The position numbers were made by a program, and so were the translations under genes. Under the pieces are notes generated by a model, which saw only the letters and a list, made by a program, of their open reading frames with translations, was not told the DNA's origin and made no database searches. Positions 1 to 8,321 of a stretch of DNA of 64,000 nt are shown here, one piece after another. The stretch's first letter is position 1, and every line of letters starts with the position of its first letter. Origin of the DNA: Stenotrophomonas pavanii (GTDB lineage Bacteria; Pseudomonadota; Gammaproteobacteria; Xanthomonadales; Xanthomonadaceae); NCBI RefSeq assembly GCF_900101175.1, contig NZ_FNFQ01000015.1:1-64000 (forward strand), given 5' to 3'.

Positions 1-28
1 CCAAGGTGCCAGATCGGCAAGAGATAAG

Positions 29-47
29 ATCCACGCCATGCGTGGAT
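29..47. repeat. short palindrome, SMAG-like hairpin
   Basis: Eight-base perfect arms (atccacgc / gcgtggat) enclose a cat loop. The same kind of ccacgc/gcgtgg hairpin recurs near 56840. It is probably a small REP-type hairpin or the 3' end of the preceding gene's transcript. The rest of 1-244 holds no gene that I can support and should contain the promoter of the autotransporter gene. Confidence 0.5.
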
Positions 48-244
48 GCTCTCCGCGTGGCGTGTGATTGCCGCAAAAATGAACGATTTCAGGCACGTAG
101 AGGCCAGGTGATGCCCGATCAAGTTCGCATCTGAACTGTGATGAGCGGCACGCAAATTCACCTGACGAAACCATTCACCACGGCGCAGACTGCGCTCGCA
201 GTACCGCATATCCGCAGTTCCTGATCCCTTGCCAGGAGTGCTGT

Positions 245-3200
245 ATGTCCCGTGCCGTTCCGCGCGCAGTGCGTATGCGCCGCCTCACTGTTTCCGTACT
301 GCAGGCCATGGCTGTTCCGTCGGTCATGTTGTTGACCGCCAGCGCCGCCTGGGCCGGCTGTGACAGCGTCGCCCCCGTCGCCGGCCAGACGGTCACCTGC
401 GATGCCAACGCGCCGAACCCGCAGACCGTGCCCGTCACCGCCAATGGCGCCGCCGGCATCACCGTCACTGTCGCCAACACGGTACAACTGCAGCAGGGCG
501 GTGGCAGCAGCGCGATTTCGCTTGTCGGGGCCGGTGGGCACCTGCTGTCCAACCTGGGCACGATCAGTTCGGTGGGCGGCGTGGCGGTCCAGCTCGGTGG
601 CGGCAGCCGCGTCGAAAATGCGGGAAGCATCAGTACCGGCAACAACACCGCGCTGCAGTTCGTCGGCGCGGGCGACAGCGTGCTGGTCAACCGCGGAACG
701 ATCAGCGGGCGCACCGGCGTGCAGTTCGGTGCCGGCAATGACCGCCTGGACATGCAGGCCGGCAGCATCAGCGGCGGCGTCCTGCAGGGCGATGGCAACG
801 ACGTGCTGGTGCTGGGCAACGGTACGATCGACAGCGTCGACCAGGGCAGTGGCGATGACCAGATGACCGTCACCGGTGGCACCGTCACCGGCGTGGTGGC
901 GCAGGGCAGTGGCCGCGATGATTTCGTCATGAGTGGCGGCACGATCGGCGCGCTGCAGCAGGGCGACAACATCGATACCTTCCGCATGAGCGGTGGCCGC
1001 ATCATCGGTGCGTTCGAGGATGGTGACCAGGCCTGGATGACCGCAGGCCGCATCGGCCGCGTCAACATGAAGCTGGACAAGAACCTGTGGGACCAGTCCG
1101 GCGGTACCGTGGATGGCAACGTGGTGACCGGCTTCGACACCGACACCATCATCATTTCTGGCACGGCCTATATCGGCGGCAACATCAGCGTCAGCGGCGG
1201 CAACGACAGCGTGACCATCACCGACGGCACCGTGCGCGGGCAGGTGCTGCTCAGTACCGGCGATGACACCTTCAACTGGAATGGCGGTGGCATCGTCTAC
1301 GGTGCGATCGACATGGGGCCGGACAACGACGTCGCCACCCTCGGCAACCTCAACCAGGGCAACCTGGGGGCGGTGCCGCTGTTCGACGGTGGCAGCGGCA
1401 TCGACCAGCTCGACCTCAGCAACGTCAAGACGGCGGGCGTGGGCCGTTTCCAGAACTGGGAGACGGTGCGCCTGGCCAACAGCACCGAGCTGACCTTCGA
1501 TGGCGATCTGGTGCTGGGCGACAGCAGTACCGGCACCGGCACGCTCACGGTGGATGACACGAGCACCGTCTATGCAGGCAGTGGCGGCCATTCTATCCGT
1601 CCGTTCAACAGTGGTGCACTGGTGGAGATGGTCAATGCCGGGCGCATCGACCTGACCGGCACCGGCGCAGGCGACGTGTTCACCGTGCGCGGCAATTATC
1701 GCGGCGACGGCGGTGGCCTGTACCTGCGCACCGTGCTGGGCGCAGACAATTCCACCAGCGACCGCCTGGTGATCGATGGCGGTTCCGCCACCGGCACCAC
1801 CGGCATCGGCGTGCTCAATGCGGGCGGCAGCGGTGCCGCCACGCTGGCCGATGGCATCCTGGTGGTGCAGGCCTTGAATGGTGGCCGCACCGCGCCGGGC
1901 GCATTCTCGCTGTTTGCGCCGGTCGCGGCCGGTGCCTACGAGTACTTCCTGTTCAAGGGCGGTGTCAGCGCCGGCACCAGCGAGAACTGGTACCTGCGAT
2001 CGACGCTGGTGACCGGGCCAACGCCGGCACCCAACGGTGATGGCAGCGCCGCGCCACCGCCGCTGACGCCGCCGGTCGCACCGCCGCCGGCGATCACCCC
2101 GGCACCGCCGCCGCCACCGGAAGGCGCCACCGATCCTGACCTGACCGCCGGCGAGACCGCGCCGCCACCGCCGCCACCGGAACCGGCGCCGGTGGCGCCG
2201 CCCAGCGACCCGGCGGTGCCGGACGTGCCAGTGGCCGGCGGTGCGCTGCCCGGAACCGGTACGCCGCCAACGCCGGGTGCACGCCCTGCCGAAGGCGCGG
2301 TGGTGCCGCTGTACCGCGTGGAGACCGCCGCCTACGCGGTGGTGCCACCGCTGCTGCGCGAGACCTCGCTGGCCAGTCTCGGCACGTTCCACGAGCGGCA
2401 GGGCGAGCAGCGCCTGCTGTACAACCAGGGCGCATTCCGCACCGCCTGGGGCCGGTTGGTGGGGCAGAGCAGCGAGATCCACTGGAAGGGGGATGCGCAG
2501 CCGGGCTTCGATGGCGATGTGATGGGCCTGCAGGCCGGCCTCGACGTGTGGGCTGCGGCGTCTTACAACCACCGCAACCAGATCGGCGTATTCGTTGGCC
2601 GCACCCGCGCGCAGGGCAAGACCACCGGCCTGGCCCTGGGCTGGGAGAACGTGCAGGTAGGCCAGAACCGCCTGGATGACAAGCACGTGGGCCTGTACTG
2701 GACGTTCACCGACAGCAGTGGCGGCTACATCGACGCCGTGGCGATGCAGAGCCGCTACGACGGCCGCGTGCGTTCCTCGCGTGGGCTCGGCTTCGGCCTG
2801 AGCGGCGACGGTACCAGCGTGTCGGTGGAGGCGGGCAAGCCGCTGCTGCACTTCGGGCAGTCCGCATGGTGGCTGGAACCGCAGGTGCAGGTGATCTGGC
2901 AGCGCACTTCGCTGGATGACCGTCGCGATGAAGTATCGAGTGTGCGCTTCGACAACGACAACGCCTGGACCGGCCGCATCGGCCTGCGCCTGGTCGGCGA
3001 CTACCAGCTGGCAGACAACGGCTGGCAGCCGTACTTCAAGCTCAACTACTGGCACGGTGGTTCCGATGAAGACCGTATCCGCTTCGACGACGACGTGATC
3101 GTCAATTCGCAGCGCTCACGCGCGCTGGAAGCTGGTCTGGGTGTGGTCGGGCGCTTCAACCGCACCATCAGTGCGTACGCCGTCGCCGACTACACGCGCG

Positions 3201-3271
3201 AGCTGGGCGGCGACCGCAACGAGAAGCGCCGCATCATCGAAGGCAACATCGGCCTGCGCGCGGACTGGTGA
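245..3271 (+). CDS. autotransporter outer-membrane beta-barrel protein
   Basis: Type V secreted protein of 1008 residues. A Sec signal (about 1-38, arginine-rich n-region, ending AWA) precedes a long glycine/aspartate/threonine-rich passenger. Residues about 100-380 are degenerate repeats with GND/GDD turns and GGTV/GGxI strands, as in right-handed beta-helix passengers. Residues about 592-687 are a very proline-rich linker, and about 695-1008 form the autotransporter barrel ending in an aromatic residue (RADW), as BAM substrates do. No protease triad is visible in the passenger, so an adhesin or biofilm role is inferred, not shown. The start is the first ATG after the upstream gap. It is monocistronic, with a REP hairpin just after the stop. 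Confidence 0.9.
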   Translation: MSRAVPRAVRMRRLTVSVLQAMAVPSVMLLTASAAWAGCDSVAPVAGQTVTCDANAPNPQTVPVTANGAAGITVTVANTVQLQQGGGSSAISLVGAGGHLLSNLGTISSVGGVAVQLGGGSRVENAGSISTGNNTALQFVGAGDSVLVNRGTISGRTGVQFGAGNDRLDMQAGSISGGVLQGDGNDVLVLGNGTIDSVDQGSGDDQMTVTGGTVTGVVAQGSGRDDFVMSGGTIGALQQGDNIDTFRMSGGRIIGAFEDGDQAWMTAGRIGRVNMKLDKNLWDQSGGTVDGNVVTGFDTDTIIISGTAYIGGNISVSGGNDSVTITDGTVRGQVLLSTGDDTFNWNGGGIVYGAIDMGPDNDVATLGNLNQGNLGAVPLFDGGSGIDQLDLSNVKTAGVGRFQNWETVRLANSTELTFDGDLVLGDSSTGTGTLTVDDTSTVYAGSGGHSIRPFNSGALVEMVNAGRIDLTGTGAGDVFTVRGNYRGDGGGLYLRTVLGADNSTSDRLVIDGGSATGTTGIGVLNAGGSGAATLADGILVVQALNGGRTAPGAFSLFAPVAAGAYEYFLFKGGVSAGTSENWYLRSTLVTGPTPAPNGDGSAAPPPLTPPVAPPPAITPAPPPPPEGATDPDLTAGETAPPPPPPEPAPVAPPSDPAVPDVPVAGGALPGTGTPPTPGARPAEGAVVPLYRVETAAYAVVPPLLRETSLASLGTFHERQGEQRLLYNQGAFRTAWGRLVGQSSEIHWKGDAQPGFDGDVMGLQAGLDVWAAASYNHRNQIGVFVGRTRAQGKTTGLALGWENVQVGQNRLDDKHVGLYWTFTDSSGGYIDAVAMQSRYDGRVRSSRGLGFGLSGDGTSVSVEAGKPLLHFGQSAWWLEPQVQVIWQRTSLDDRRDEVSSVRFDNDNAWTGRIGLRLVGDYQLADNGWQPYFKLNYWHGGSDEDRIRFDDDVIVNSQRSRALEAGLGVVGRFNRTISAYAVADYTRELGGDRNEKRRIIEGNIGLRADW

Positions 3272-3286
3272 CAACCGCAACCTTGG

Positions 3287-3310
3287 GTAGGTGCCGACCT
3301 TGGTCGGCAC
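3287..3310. repeat. GTAG REP palindrome
   Basis: GTAG followed by gtgccgacc-ttg-gtcggcac. This is the GTAG-plus-hairpin plan of SMAG elements with a variant stem. It lies between the converging autotransporter gene and the unknown gene at 3360. Confidence 0.7.
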
Positions 3311-3359
3311 GAATCCCACCCACGCCATGACCTCTGCGCAGCCGGGCATAGGCGCAGCT

Positions 3360-3794
3360 CTATAGCAGCGGTGCGCACGCATCCGGTTCCACCAACGCTC
3401 CGGCATGATCGGCCAATACCACCACTGCGTGCAGCAAGCCTTCCTCCACCTGCGGCGGACACTGCGCCTGCGCATCATCCATCTCGCGTGCCGACTGCGC
3501 CGCCAGCAACACGCCCCCACACGCAGACACTGCCGCCAGGCAGCGCGTTGCCTCCGCCAGGTCCCGGCCGCGCGCCTCGCTGAGTTGCCGCTCGCGCCAC
3601 GCCTGGCCGTCGGCTGCGTGGCTGTGCGCGATGCCGCGCAACCGGGCAAAGAACGCCGACGGCGGCGCCTGTTCGTTGGCTTCGGCGAGAGCATCTTCCA
3701 ACGCTTCGGCGACGGCAGTGGACAGCTGCAGGCCGGGCAGTGCAGCGCCGAGCAATGCCTGCAGGCGTGGATAGGTGGGGTGGGGCGTGTTCAT
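3360..3794 (-). CDS. hypothetical protein, 144 aa
   Basis: I do not recognise a named family. The protein is 144 residues, alanine-rich and mostly helical by composition, with no signal peptide or membrane segment. The chosen start is the ATG at 3794 (MNTPHPTYP). It overlaps by four bases (ATGA) with the stop of an upstream minus-strand reading frame (3791-4114), which suggests translational coupling. The upstream region carries a perfect 16-bp inverted repeat. Composition is similar to its neighbours. Confidence 0.6.
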   Translation of the reverse strand: MNTPHPTYPRLQALLGAALPGLQLSTAVAEALEDALAEANEQAPPSAFFARLRGIAHSHAADGQAWRERQLSEARGRDLAEATRCLAAVSACGGVLLAAQSAREMDDAQAQCPPQVEEGLLHAVVVLADHAGALVEPDACAPLL

Positions 3795-4114
3795 GGCGGC
3801 AACCTCACGAGGCAAGGCCACCTGCAAAGCGCAAGGTGGCGGGCGGTGCGGGTTGGCGTGCCGGTGAAGCTACCGAAAGGAAACGAAGCCGGCGGATCGG
3901 GAGGATCCCCACGCACCGCCCGCCGCAGAACGACAGACGGTGCAGTATTCGAGCCCGCGACATGGCCGCAAGCCCGCCTTTCGGTAGCTTCATTCAGGAC
4001 GCCAATCCCGGTCAGCGCAGGAAGCGCCGACGGGGCCACCTTGGCGCGTTGTGCGCCGCGATGACATGGGCAAAGTTGCAATGTGTTGACCGCACGTAAG
4101 CCGCCTTGCTGCAA
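3791..4114 (-). other. possible coupled leader reading frame
   Basis: An open frame of about 107 codons (TTG start) ends in ATGA shared with the start of the gene at 3360-3794. Its translation is rich in P, R, A and C and is not typical of a globular protein. Both arms of the 16-bp inverted repeat (3865-3880 and 3977-3992) lie inside it. It may be a short leader peptide, an RNA regulatory region or a repeated mobile-type sequence. A 62-codon frame at 3805-3993 begins inside the right arm and is an alternative. I cannot decide between them. Confidence 0.3.
3865..3992. repeat. 16-bp perfect inverted repeat with 96-bp spacer
   Basis: Arms tgaagctaccgaaagg (3865-3880) and its exact reverse complement (3977-3992). 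The spacing is too long for a simple terminator. It lies in the leader of the gene at 3360-3794, inside the otherwise gene-poor stretch 3795-4209. Confidence 0.8.
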
Positions 4115-4209
4115 CCCGCGACCGGGCCGGATACGACAGTTCGCGCGTGGCGCAAGCTATTATGCCCCGGTTATGCTGCGGTCCTGATTCAACGACAAGG
4201 AAGCGTCGC

Positions 4210-5253
4210 ATGCAGGTTCGCAAGGGAGTGCGTCGCATCGGCGCGCTGATGCTCGTGTTGCTGGCGACCGGCGCCATGGCCGATACGCCGGGCGCGGTCG
4301 AGATGCCCTCGCCGGAGGCCCAGGCCGAGATCCTCAACCTGCTTGAACGCCAGGCGCTGTATCGCGACCGGGTGGACTGGCCCGCCATCCGCATCCGCCT
4401 GCAATCGGCGCAGGGGGATCCCGGGCAACGGCTGGCCGTTCTGCGCGAAGTCATTGCGCTCAGCACCGGCCACCATGGTGCGTGGACCACGACCCAGCGT
4501 CAGCGCGAATCCCTCGCGCGTGCGCAGCAGGCCGGTGCCGCCGCCGTGGACCGGGCCAAGGCCGCTGATGCGGTGGATGCGCGCATCGGCTGGGTGGTCA
4601 TCGAGGGCTATGCCTCCTCGCCGGGCGCGACGCCGCAGGAAAAATTCCGCCAGGACATCCAGCGTGCCGCGCGGTGGCAGCAGGTCATCCGCAGCAAGGA
4701 CGACGGCGCGCGCTGTGGCTGGATCGTCGACCTGCGGGACAACGGTGGCGGCTCCATGTGGCCGATGCTGCTGGGCATGGCACCGCTGCTGCGCACCTCG
4801 GTGGTGAACAACGAGGACGTCGGCGCGTTCGAAACCGCGCAAGGACCGCAGCGCTGGACGTTGACGGCGACTGCCGTGCAGCTGGCGGGCAAGCCGCTGC
4901 TGGACTTCGGCCAGTCGGGTCACGCGCTGCGGCAGCCTGGTGCGCCGGTGGCGGTGCTGTTCGGGCCCCGCACTGCCAGTTCGGGCGAGGCCTCGGTGCT
5001 GGCGTGGCGTGGCCGGCCGCAGGCGCGGAGCTTCGGCCAGCCGACCGCGGGCGTCTCCACCGGCAATGTCGTGCACACGCTTGCCGATGGCAGTCGCCTG
5101 CTGCTGACCACCAGCGTGATGCGGGATCGCAATGATCGTGGCGATGGCTTGAAGATCGAGCCCGACCAGCGCGTGGAGGGTGACGCGGCCACCGTCGCCG
5201 CCGCCCAGGCTTGGCTGCTGGCCCAGCCCACCTGCCGGGGCAACCGGTCATGA
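4210..5253 (+). CDS. S41 family (C-terminal-processing-like) peptidase
   Basis: A 347-residue exported serine peptidase of family S41. The start is the ATG at 4210, preceded by aagga at a proper distance; it gives a signal peptide ending GAMA about residue 23. Visible S41 signatures are WIVDLRDNGGG in the middle and TASSGEASVLAW with the presumed nucleophilic Ser, followed by SFGQPTAG. I see no Lys spaced as in the Ser-Lys dyad of Prc/CtpA, but a GHHGAW segment near residue 95 resembles the His region of Ser-His S41 members such as nisin-resistance protein. There is no PDZ domain. The substrate is unknown. Its stop overlaps the next start by four bases, so the two are probably cotranscribed. 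Confidence 0.85.
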   Translation: MQVRKGVRRIGALMLVLLATGAMADTPGAVEMPSPEAQAEILNLLERQALYRDRVDWPAIRIRLQSAQGDPGQRLAVLREVIALSTGHHGAWTTTQRQRESLARAQQAGAAAVDRAKAADAVDARIGWVVIEGYASSPGATPQEKFRQDIQRAARWQQVIRSKDDGARCGWIVDLRDNGGGSMWPMLLGMAPLLRTSVVNNEDVGAFETAQGPQRWTLTATAVQLAGKPLLDFGQSGHALRQPGAPVAVLFGPRTASSGEASVLAWRGRPQARSFGQPTAGVSTGNVVHTLADGSRLLLTTSVMRDRNDRGDGLKIEPDQRVEGDAATVAAAQAWLLAQPTCRGNRS

Positions 5254-5588
5254 TCCTGATCGGCCAACAGGAACGGGTGCTGATCGTCGGCCCCACCGAA
5301 GCGCACCACTGCCTGCGCTGCCAGACGGAAACCGAGTTCGCCCCGCAGCTGCGCTACAGGATGGCGCGCATCGACCTGCTGTTCGGGTTCACCTACCAGC
5401 GCCGCTACGAACTGGCTTGCACCCGGTGCGAGCACGGCTGGGTGCTCGATACCGAGACCATGGACCAGCAGCTGGGCGGGGTGCCGATCCCGTGGCGGCA
5501 CCGCTTCGGCCTGCCGTTGATGCTGGTGGGCGTGGCCGGGTTGGCCGCGCTGGGCTGGCTATGGCGGCACGGCTATATCGGCCGCTGA
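5250..5588 (+). CDS. zinc-ribbon membrane protein, 112 aa
   Basis: Small protein starting at the ATG that overlaps the S41 peptidase stop (ATGA). Two CxxC pairs (CLRC near residue 27 and CTRC near 57) suggest a zinc ribbon at the cytoplasmic face. One hydrophobic helix follows (about 88-106, LPLMLVGVAGLAALGWLW) with a short C-terminal tail. The function is unknown; coupling to the peptidase suggests a joint role. Confidence 0.75.
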   Translation: MILIGQQERVLIVGPTEAHHCLRCQTETEFAPQLRYRMARIDLLFGFTYQRRYELACTRCEHGWVLDTETMDQQLGGVPIPWRHRFGLPLMLVGVAGLAALGWLWRHGYIGR

Positions 5589-5610
5589 TGAAGATGAAAC
5601 GGTTGCTTAT

Positions 5611-5625
5611 GTCCCATATTGGGAC
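5611..5625. promoter_or_regulatory. palindromic operator upstream of higBA
   Basis: Perfect palindrome gtccca-tat-tgggac, 12 bases before the toxin start. HigBA operons are classically repressed by the HigA antitoxin (or the complex) binding such inverted repeats over the promoter. Assignment to HigA is inferred from position and symmetry. Confidence 0.7.
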
Positions 5626-5637
5626 TAGGATGTGCGG

Positions 5638-5940
5638 ATGAAGGTGGTTGCTTTGGCGACGCTGAAACGATTCTGGGAACGTCACCCTGATTCGGAAGCA
5701 GTGCTCAGGTCCTGGTACGACGAAGTCAGGCACGCCGTATGGGACACGCCGCACGACGTACGCCAACGTTATGCAAGCGCAAGTTTCGTGGCGAACAGTC
5801 GTGTGGTGTTCAACATAAAGGGCAACAGCTACCGGCTCATCGTCGCTGTGAGTTACAGGTTTCAGGTGGTCTACATCAAGTTCATTGGCACCCACGCCGA
5901 GTACGACCGGATCGACGCCGACACTGTGGAGCTTCTATGA
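5638..5940 (+). CDS. higB: type II toxin, HigB family mRNA interferase
   Basis: A 100-residue RelE-superfamily toxin of the HigB type, expected to cleave translated mRNA on the ribosome. The N-terminus (MKVVALATLKRFWERHPDSE) and the FVANSRVVFNIKGNSYRLI and YIKFIGTHAEYDRID blocks match the family. The ATG at 5638 is chosen over an in-frame GTG six bases upstream because family members start at this point. Toxin precedes antitoxin, the higBA order, with a 4-bp overlap. Confidence 0.93.
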   Translation: MKVVALATLKRFWERHPDSEAVLRSWYDEVRHAVWDTPHDVRQRYASASFVANSRVVFNIKGNSYRLIVAVSYRFQVVYIKFIGTHAEYDRIDADTVELL

Positions 5941-6296
5941 ACATCCAGCCCATCCGTACGGAAAACGACTACGAAAATGCGCTGCGCGAGATTTCGGCCT
6001 ATGTGGACAACGAGCCGGAGCCGGGCAGCGAGGAGGGCGATCGATTCGAAATTCTCGTAACGCTGGTTGAAGCCTACGAAGCGAAGCACTACCCGATCGA
6101 ACCGCCAGATCCCATCGACGCAATCCGCTTCCGCATGGAGCAGGGCGGTCTGACCGTGAAGGATCTGGTGCCGTCCATCGGCCAGCTCAACCGTGTCTAT
6201 GAGGTGTTGAATCGCAAGCGCGGTCTGACTCTGGAAATGATCCGGAAGCTTCACCGCAACCTGGGCATTCCCGCGGAAAGCCTCATCGGCCGCTGA
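5937..6296 (+). CDS. higA: HigA-type antitoxin, XRE family HTH
   Basis: A 119-residue antitoxin. The N-terminal half is acidic and should wrap the HigB toxin. The C-terminal half (about 60-119) is the helix-turn-helix, with MEQGGLTVKDLVPSIGQLN followed by VYEVLNRKRGLTLEMIRKLH. Translation starts inside the toxin stop codon (ATGA), the usual coupling. It is expected to autorepress through the palindrome at 5611-5625. Confidence 0.93.
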   Translation: MNIQPIRTENDYENALREISAYVDNEPEPGSEEGDRFEILVTLVEAYEAKHYPIEPPDPIDAIRFRMEQGGLTVKDLVPSIGQLNRVYEVLNRKRGLTLEMIRKLHRNLGIPAESLIGR

Positions 6297-6380
6297 AGCC
6301 GGTGTCCCTGCCGAGGCGCTGCCGTGCCTCGTGCCCGGCCTGCTAAAGTTGCAGCCTGCAACCACGTACCGGAACCGACC

Positions 6381-6815
6381 ATGGACCACGACACCCCGTT
6401 CGAACCCCTCAACGACCTCGAGGTGCGCCTGCTGCAGGCCCAGGACGGCACGCTGACCGCAGCGCAGTTCCTCGACGGCCTGCTGACCTCGACGGCGTTC
6501 GTGCTGCTGGACAAGGCCATTGGTGAGGATGGCGCCTGGGACGAAAGCATCTCGCCGCTGGTGCTGACCAGCGAGAGCGGCGAGCCGATGTTCGCGGTGT
6601 TCACTGCCCCCGAGCGTGCCGGCCTGTGGCACGAGCAGCTGCCGCAGTTTGCGCATGCCATGCCGATCGCGGTGCACGCGCTGCTGGCCGGTATCGGCGA
6701 CGGCGTCGGCCTGGTGCTGAACCCGGGCCTGGACGTGGGCATGGAGATGATTCCCGATGCCGTGGCCCAGCTGAAGCAGCGTGCGGCGGCGATCACCCGC
6801 GGCATGGCGCACTGA
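6381..6815 (+). CDS. SseB-like N-terminal domain protein
   Basis: A 144-residue cytoplasmic protein that resembles the SseB N-terminal domain family: a helical start with NDLEVRLLQAQDG and FLDGLLTSTAFVLLDK, then SPLVLTSESGEPMFAVFTAPERA, and a C-terminal GVGLVLNPGLDVGMEM block. The ATG at 6381 gives the family-like start. The molecular role of these domains is not well defined. It is monocistronic, followed by an SMAG element. Confidence 0.75.
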   Translation: MDHDTPFEPLNDLEVRLLQAQDGTLTAAQFLDGLLTSTAFVLLDKAIGEDGAWDESISPLVLTSESGEPMFAVFTAPERAGLWHEQLPQFAHAMPIAVHALLAGIGDGVGLVLNPGLDVGMEMIPDAVAQLKQRAAAITRGMAH

Positions 6816-6833
6816 AGCCAGTGATATAGGGGT

Positions 6834-6855
6834 GCCGGCCAGCGGCCGGCACTAC
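6834..6855 (-). repeat. SMAG (GTAG) REP element
   Basis: Reads on the minus strand as GTAG-tgccggccgctggccggc. It lies between the converging SseB-like and cca genes and could act as a transcript-end hairpin. Confidence 0.85.
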
Positions 6856-6894
6856 CCATGGGAGTCGGTGCGCGGCCGCCACGGCGGTTGCGGA

Positions 6895-8115
6895 TCAGCG
6901 GGCGGCGGCGATGGCTTTCACCCGCGCCTTGGCCAGTGCTTCACCGATGGCCGGGCCCTTCAGGTGCGTGGTATCCAGGTCCCGCGCCTGCACTGACAGC
7001 GCCGCCTGGTGCAGGCGCTTGAGCGTTTCGCCCTGGGGGTAGTCGGCGTCCTCGAAGCCGAGCCGGCCGCGCTTGTCGGCCTCGCAGCACAGTGCGATGC
7101 GGACCACGCGTTCCGGCCGGCGCAGCGCATCGCAGCGGCCCAGCAGTTCCAGCACGGTGGCATCGCGCAGTTCGTCGATGCGGTGCACGTTCAAGTGCTC
7201 GCGACACACCGCTTCAGCCAGCTGCTGGTGTTCGGCGGGAATCTTCAACCGCGCACACAGTGCCTTCAGCGGCTTGATGCCGCGCTGCTCGTGCATGATG
7301 TGGCGCGGCCATTCCTCCGGCGGGGTCAGGCCCTTGCCGAGGTCGTGGGTGAGGGCCGCGAAACCGACCAGGTCGTCGCCCGGCGCCAGCCTGGCAGCCA
7401 TGTCGCTGACCATTTCCTGGTGGATGCCGGTATCGACCTCGGGGTGGAATTCGGCACGTTGTGGCACGCCATACAGCGCTTCCAGCTCGGGCAGGATCGG
7501 GCCCAGTGCATGCGCACCGTGCAATGTGCGCAGGAACGCGGATGGCCGCTCACTGACCAGCGCCTTGCGCAGCTCCTGCCAGACGCGCTCGGGCACCAGC
7601 GCGTCCAGCTCGCCACTGGCGGCGACCTCGCGCATCAGTGCCATGGTCTCTTCGGCGACGGTGAAGCCCAGTGGCGCGAAGCGCGCCATGAAGCGCGCCG
7701 CGCGCAGCACGCGCAGCGGATCTTCCACGAACGCAGGGCCGACATGGCGCAGCACGCGTTGCTCGATATCGCGCACACCGCCGTAGGGATCGACCAGCGT
7801 GCCGGTGTCTTCGTCGCAGGCAATCGCGTTGATGGTGAAGTCGCGGCGCTGCAGGTCCTCCTCCAGCGTCACCGCCGGATCGGCATCGACCACGAAGCCG
7901 CGGTAGCCACGACCGGATTTGCGCTCGGTGCGCGCCAGCGCGTATTCCTCGCCGGTCTTCGGGTGCAGGAACACCGGGAAATCGCGGCCAACGGCGGTGT
8001 AGCCCTGCGCTTCCATCTGCGCGGGCGTGGCACCGACCACCACCCAGTCGTGGTCGCCGGCAGGTCGCTGCAGCAGGCGGTCACGCACGGCGCCGCCGAC
8101 AAGATAGATCTTCAT
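6895..8115 (-). CDS. cca: CCA-adding multifunctional tRNA nucleotidyltransferase
   Basis: A 406-residue class II nucleotidyltransferase that adds or repairs the 3' CCA of tRNA, with a C-terminal HD phosphohydrolase domain as in gammaproteobacterial Cca. Motifs run in order: MKIYLVGGAVRDRLL at the N-terminus, GDHDWVVVG carrying the catalytic acid, RRDFTINAIA with DPYGG, DPLRVLRAARFMARF, then the HD region with EFHPEVDTGIHQEMV and HDLGKG (about residue 257). The start is the ATG directly before KIYLVGG. Length is near the family norm. Confidence 0.96.
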   Translation of the reverse strand: MKIYLVGGAVRDRLLQRPAGDHDWVVVGATPAQMEAQGYTAVGRDFPVFLHPKTGEEYALARTERKSGRGYRGFVVDADPAVTLEEDLQRRDFTINAIACDEDTGTLVDPYGGVRDIEQRVLRHVGPAFVEDPLRVLRAARFMARFAPLGFTVAEETMALMREVAASGELDALVPERVWQELRKALVSERPSAFLRTLHGAHALGPILPELEALYGVPQRAEFHPEVDTGIHQEMVSDMAARLAPGDDLVGFAALTHDLGKGLTPPEEWPRHIMHEQRGIKPLKALCARLKIPAEHQQLAEAVCREHLNVHRIDELRDATVLELLGRCDALRRPERVVRIALCCEADKRGRLGFEDADYPQGETLKRLHQAALSVQARDLDTTHLKGPAIGEALAKARVKAIAAAR

Positions 8116-8151
8116 GGCGGGAATCATCGCATGCCCGGCGCAGATGCACCG

Positions 8152-8311
8152 GTAGTGCCGGCCGCTGGCCGGCAACCGCAGTCACCCCGAAGCTGCCGGC
8201 CAGCGGCCGGCACTACCGATACAGCGGCCAGCCTGATCCAGGCCAGCAGGCTCATCGTTTCACTCCCCAGGGCGTGGACACCGGGGAATGCCGGCCAGCG
8301 GCCGGCAGTAC
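8152..8311. repeat. cluster of three SMAG REP elements
   Basis: One forward element at 8152-8173 and two inverted ones at 8195-8216 and 8290-8311 (the last with a changed GTAC end), in the gap between cca and slt, both on the minus strand. The first two face each other, as SMAG dimers do. Confidence 0.85.
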
Positions 8312-8321
8312 CGTGTTGCGA

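Noticed and set aside
158..3055. Very long minus-strand open frame opposite the autotransporter
   Set aside because: High GC and Gly/Ala-rich coding produce long antisense frames; composition (A/H/R/V-rich) has no domain and the plus-strand gene has signal, linker and barrel.
3865..3992. Retron msr/msd from the long inverted repeat
   Set aside because: Arms are suggestive, but no reverse transcriptase gene lies nearby.
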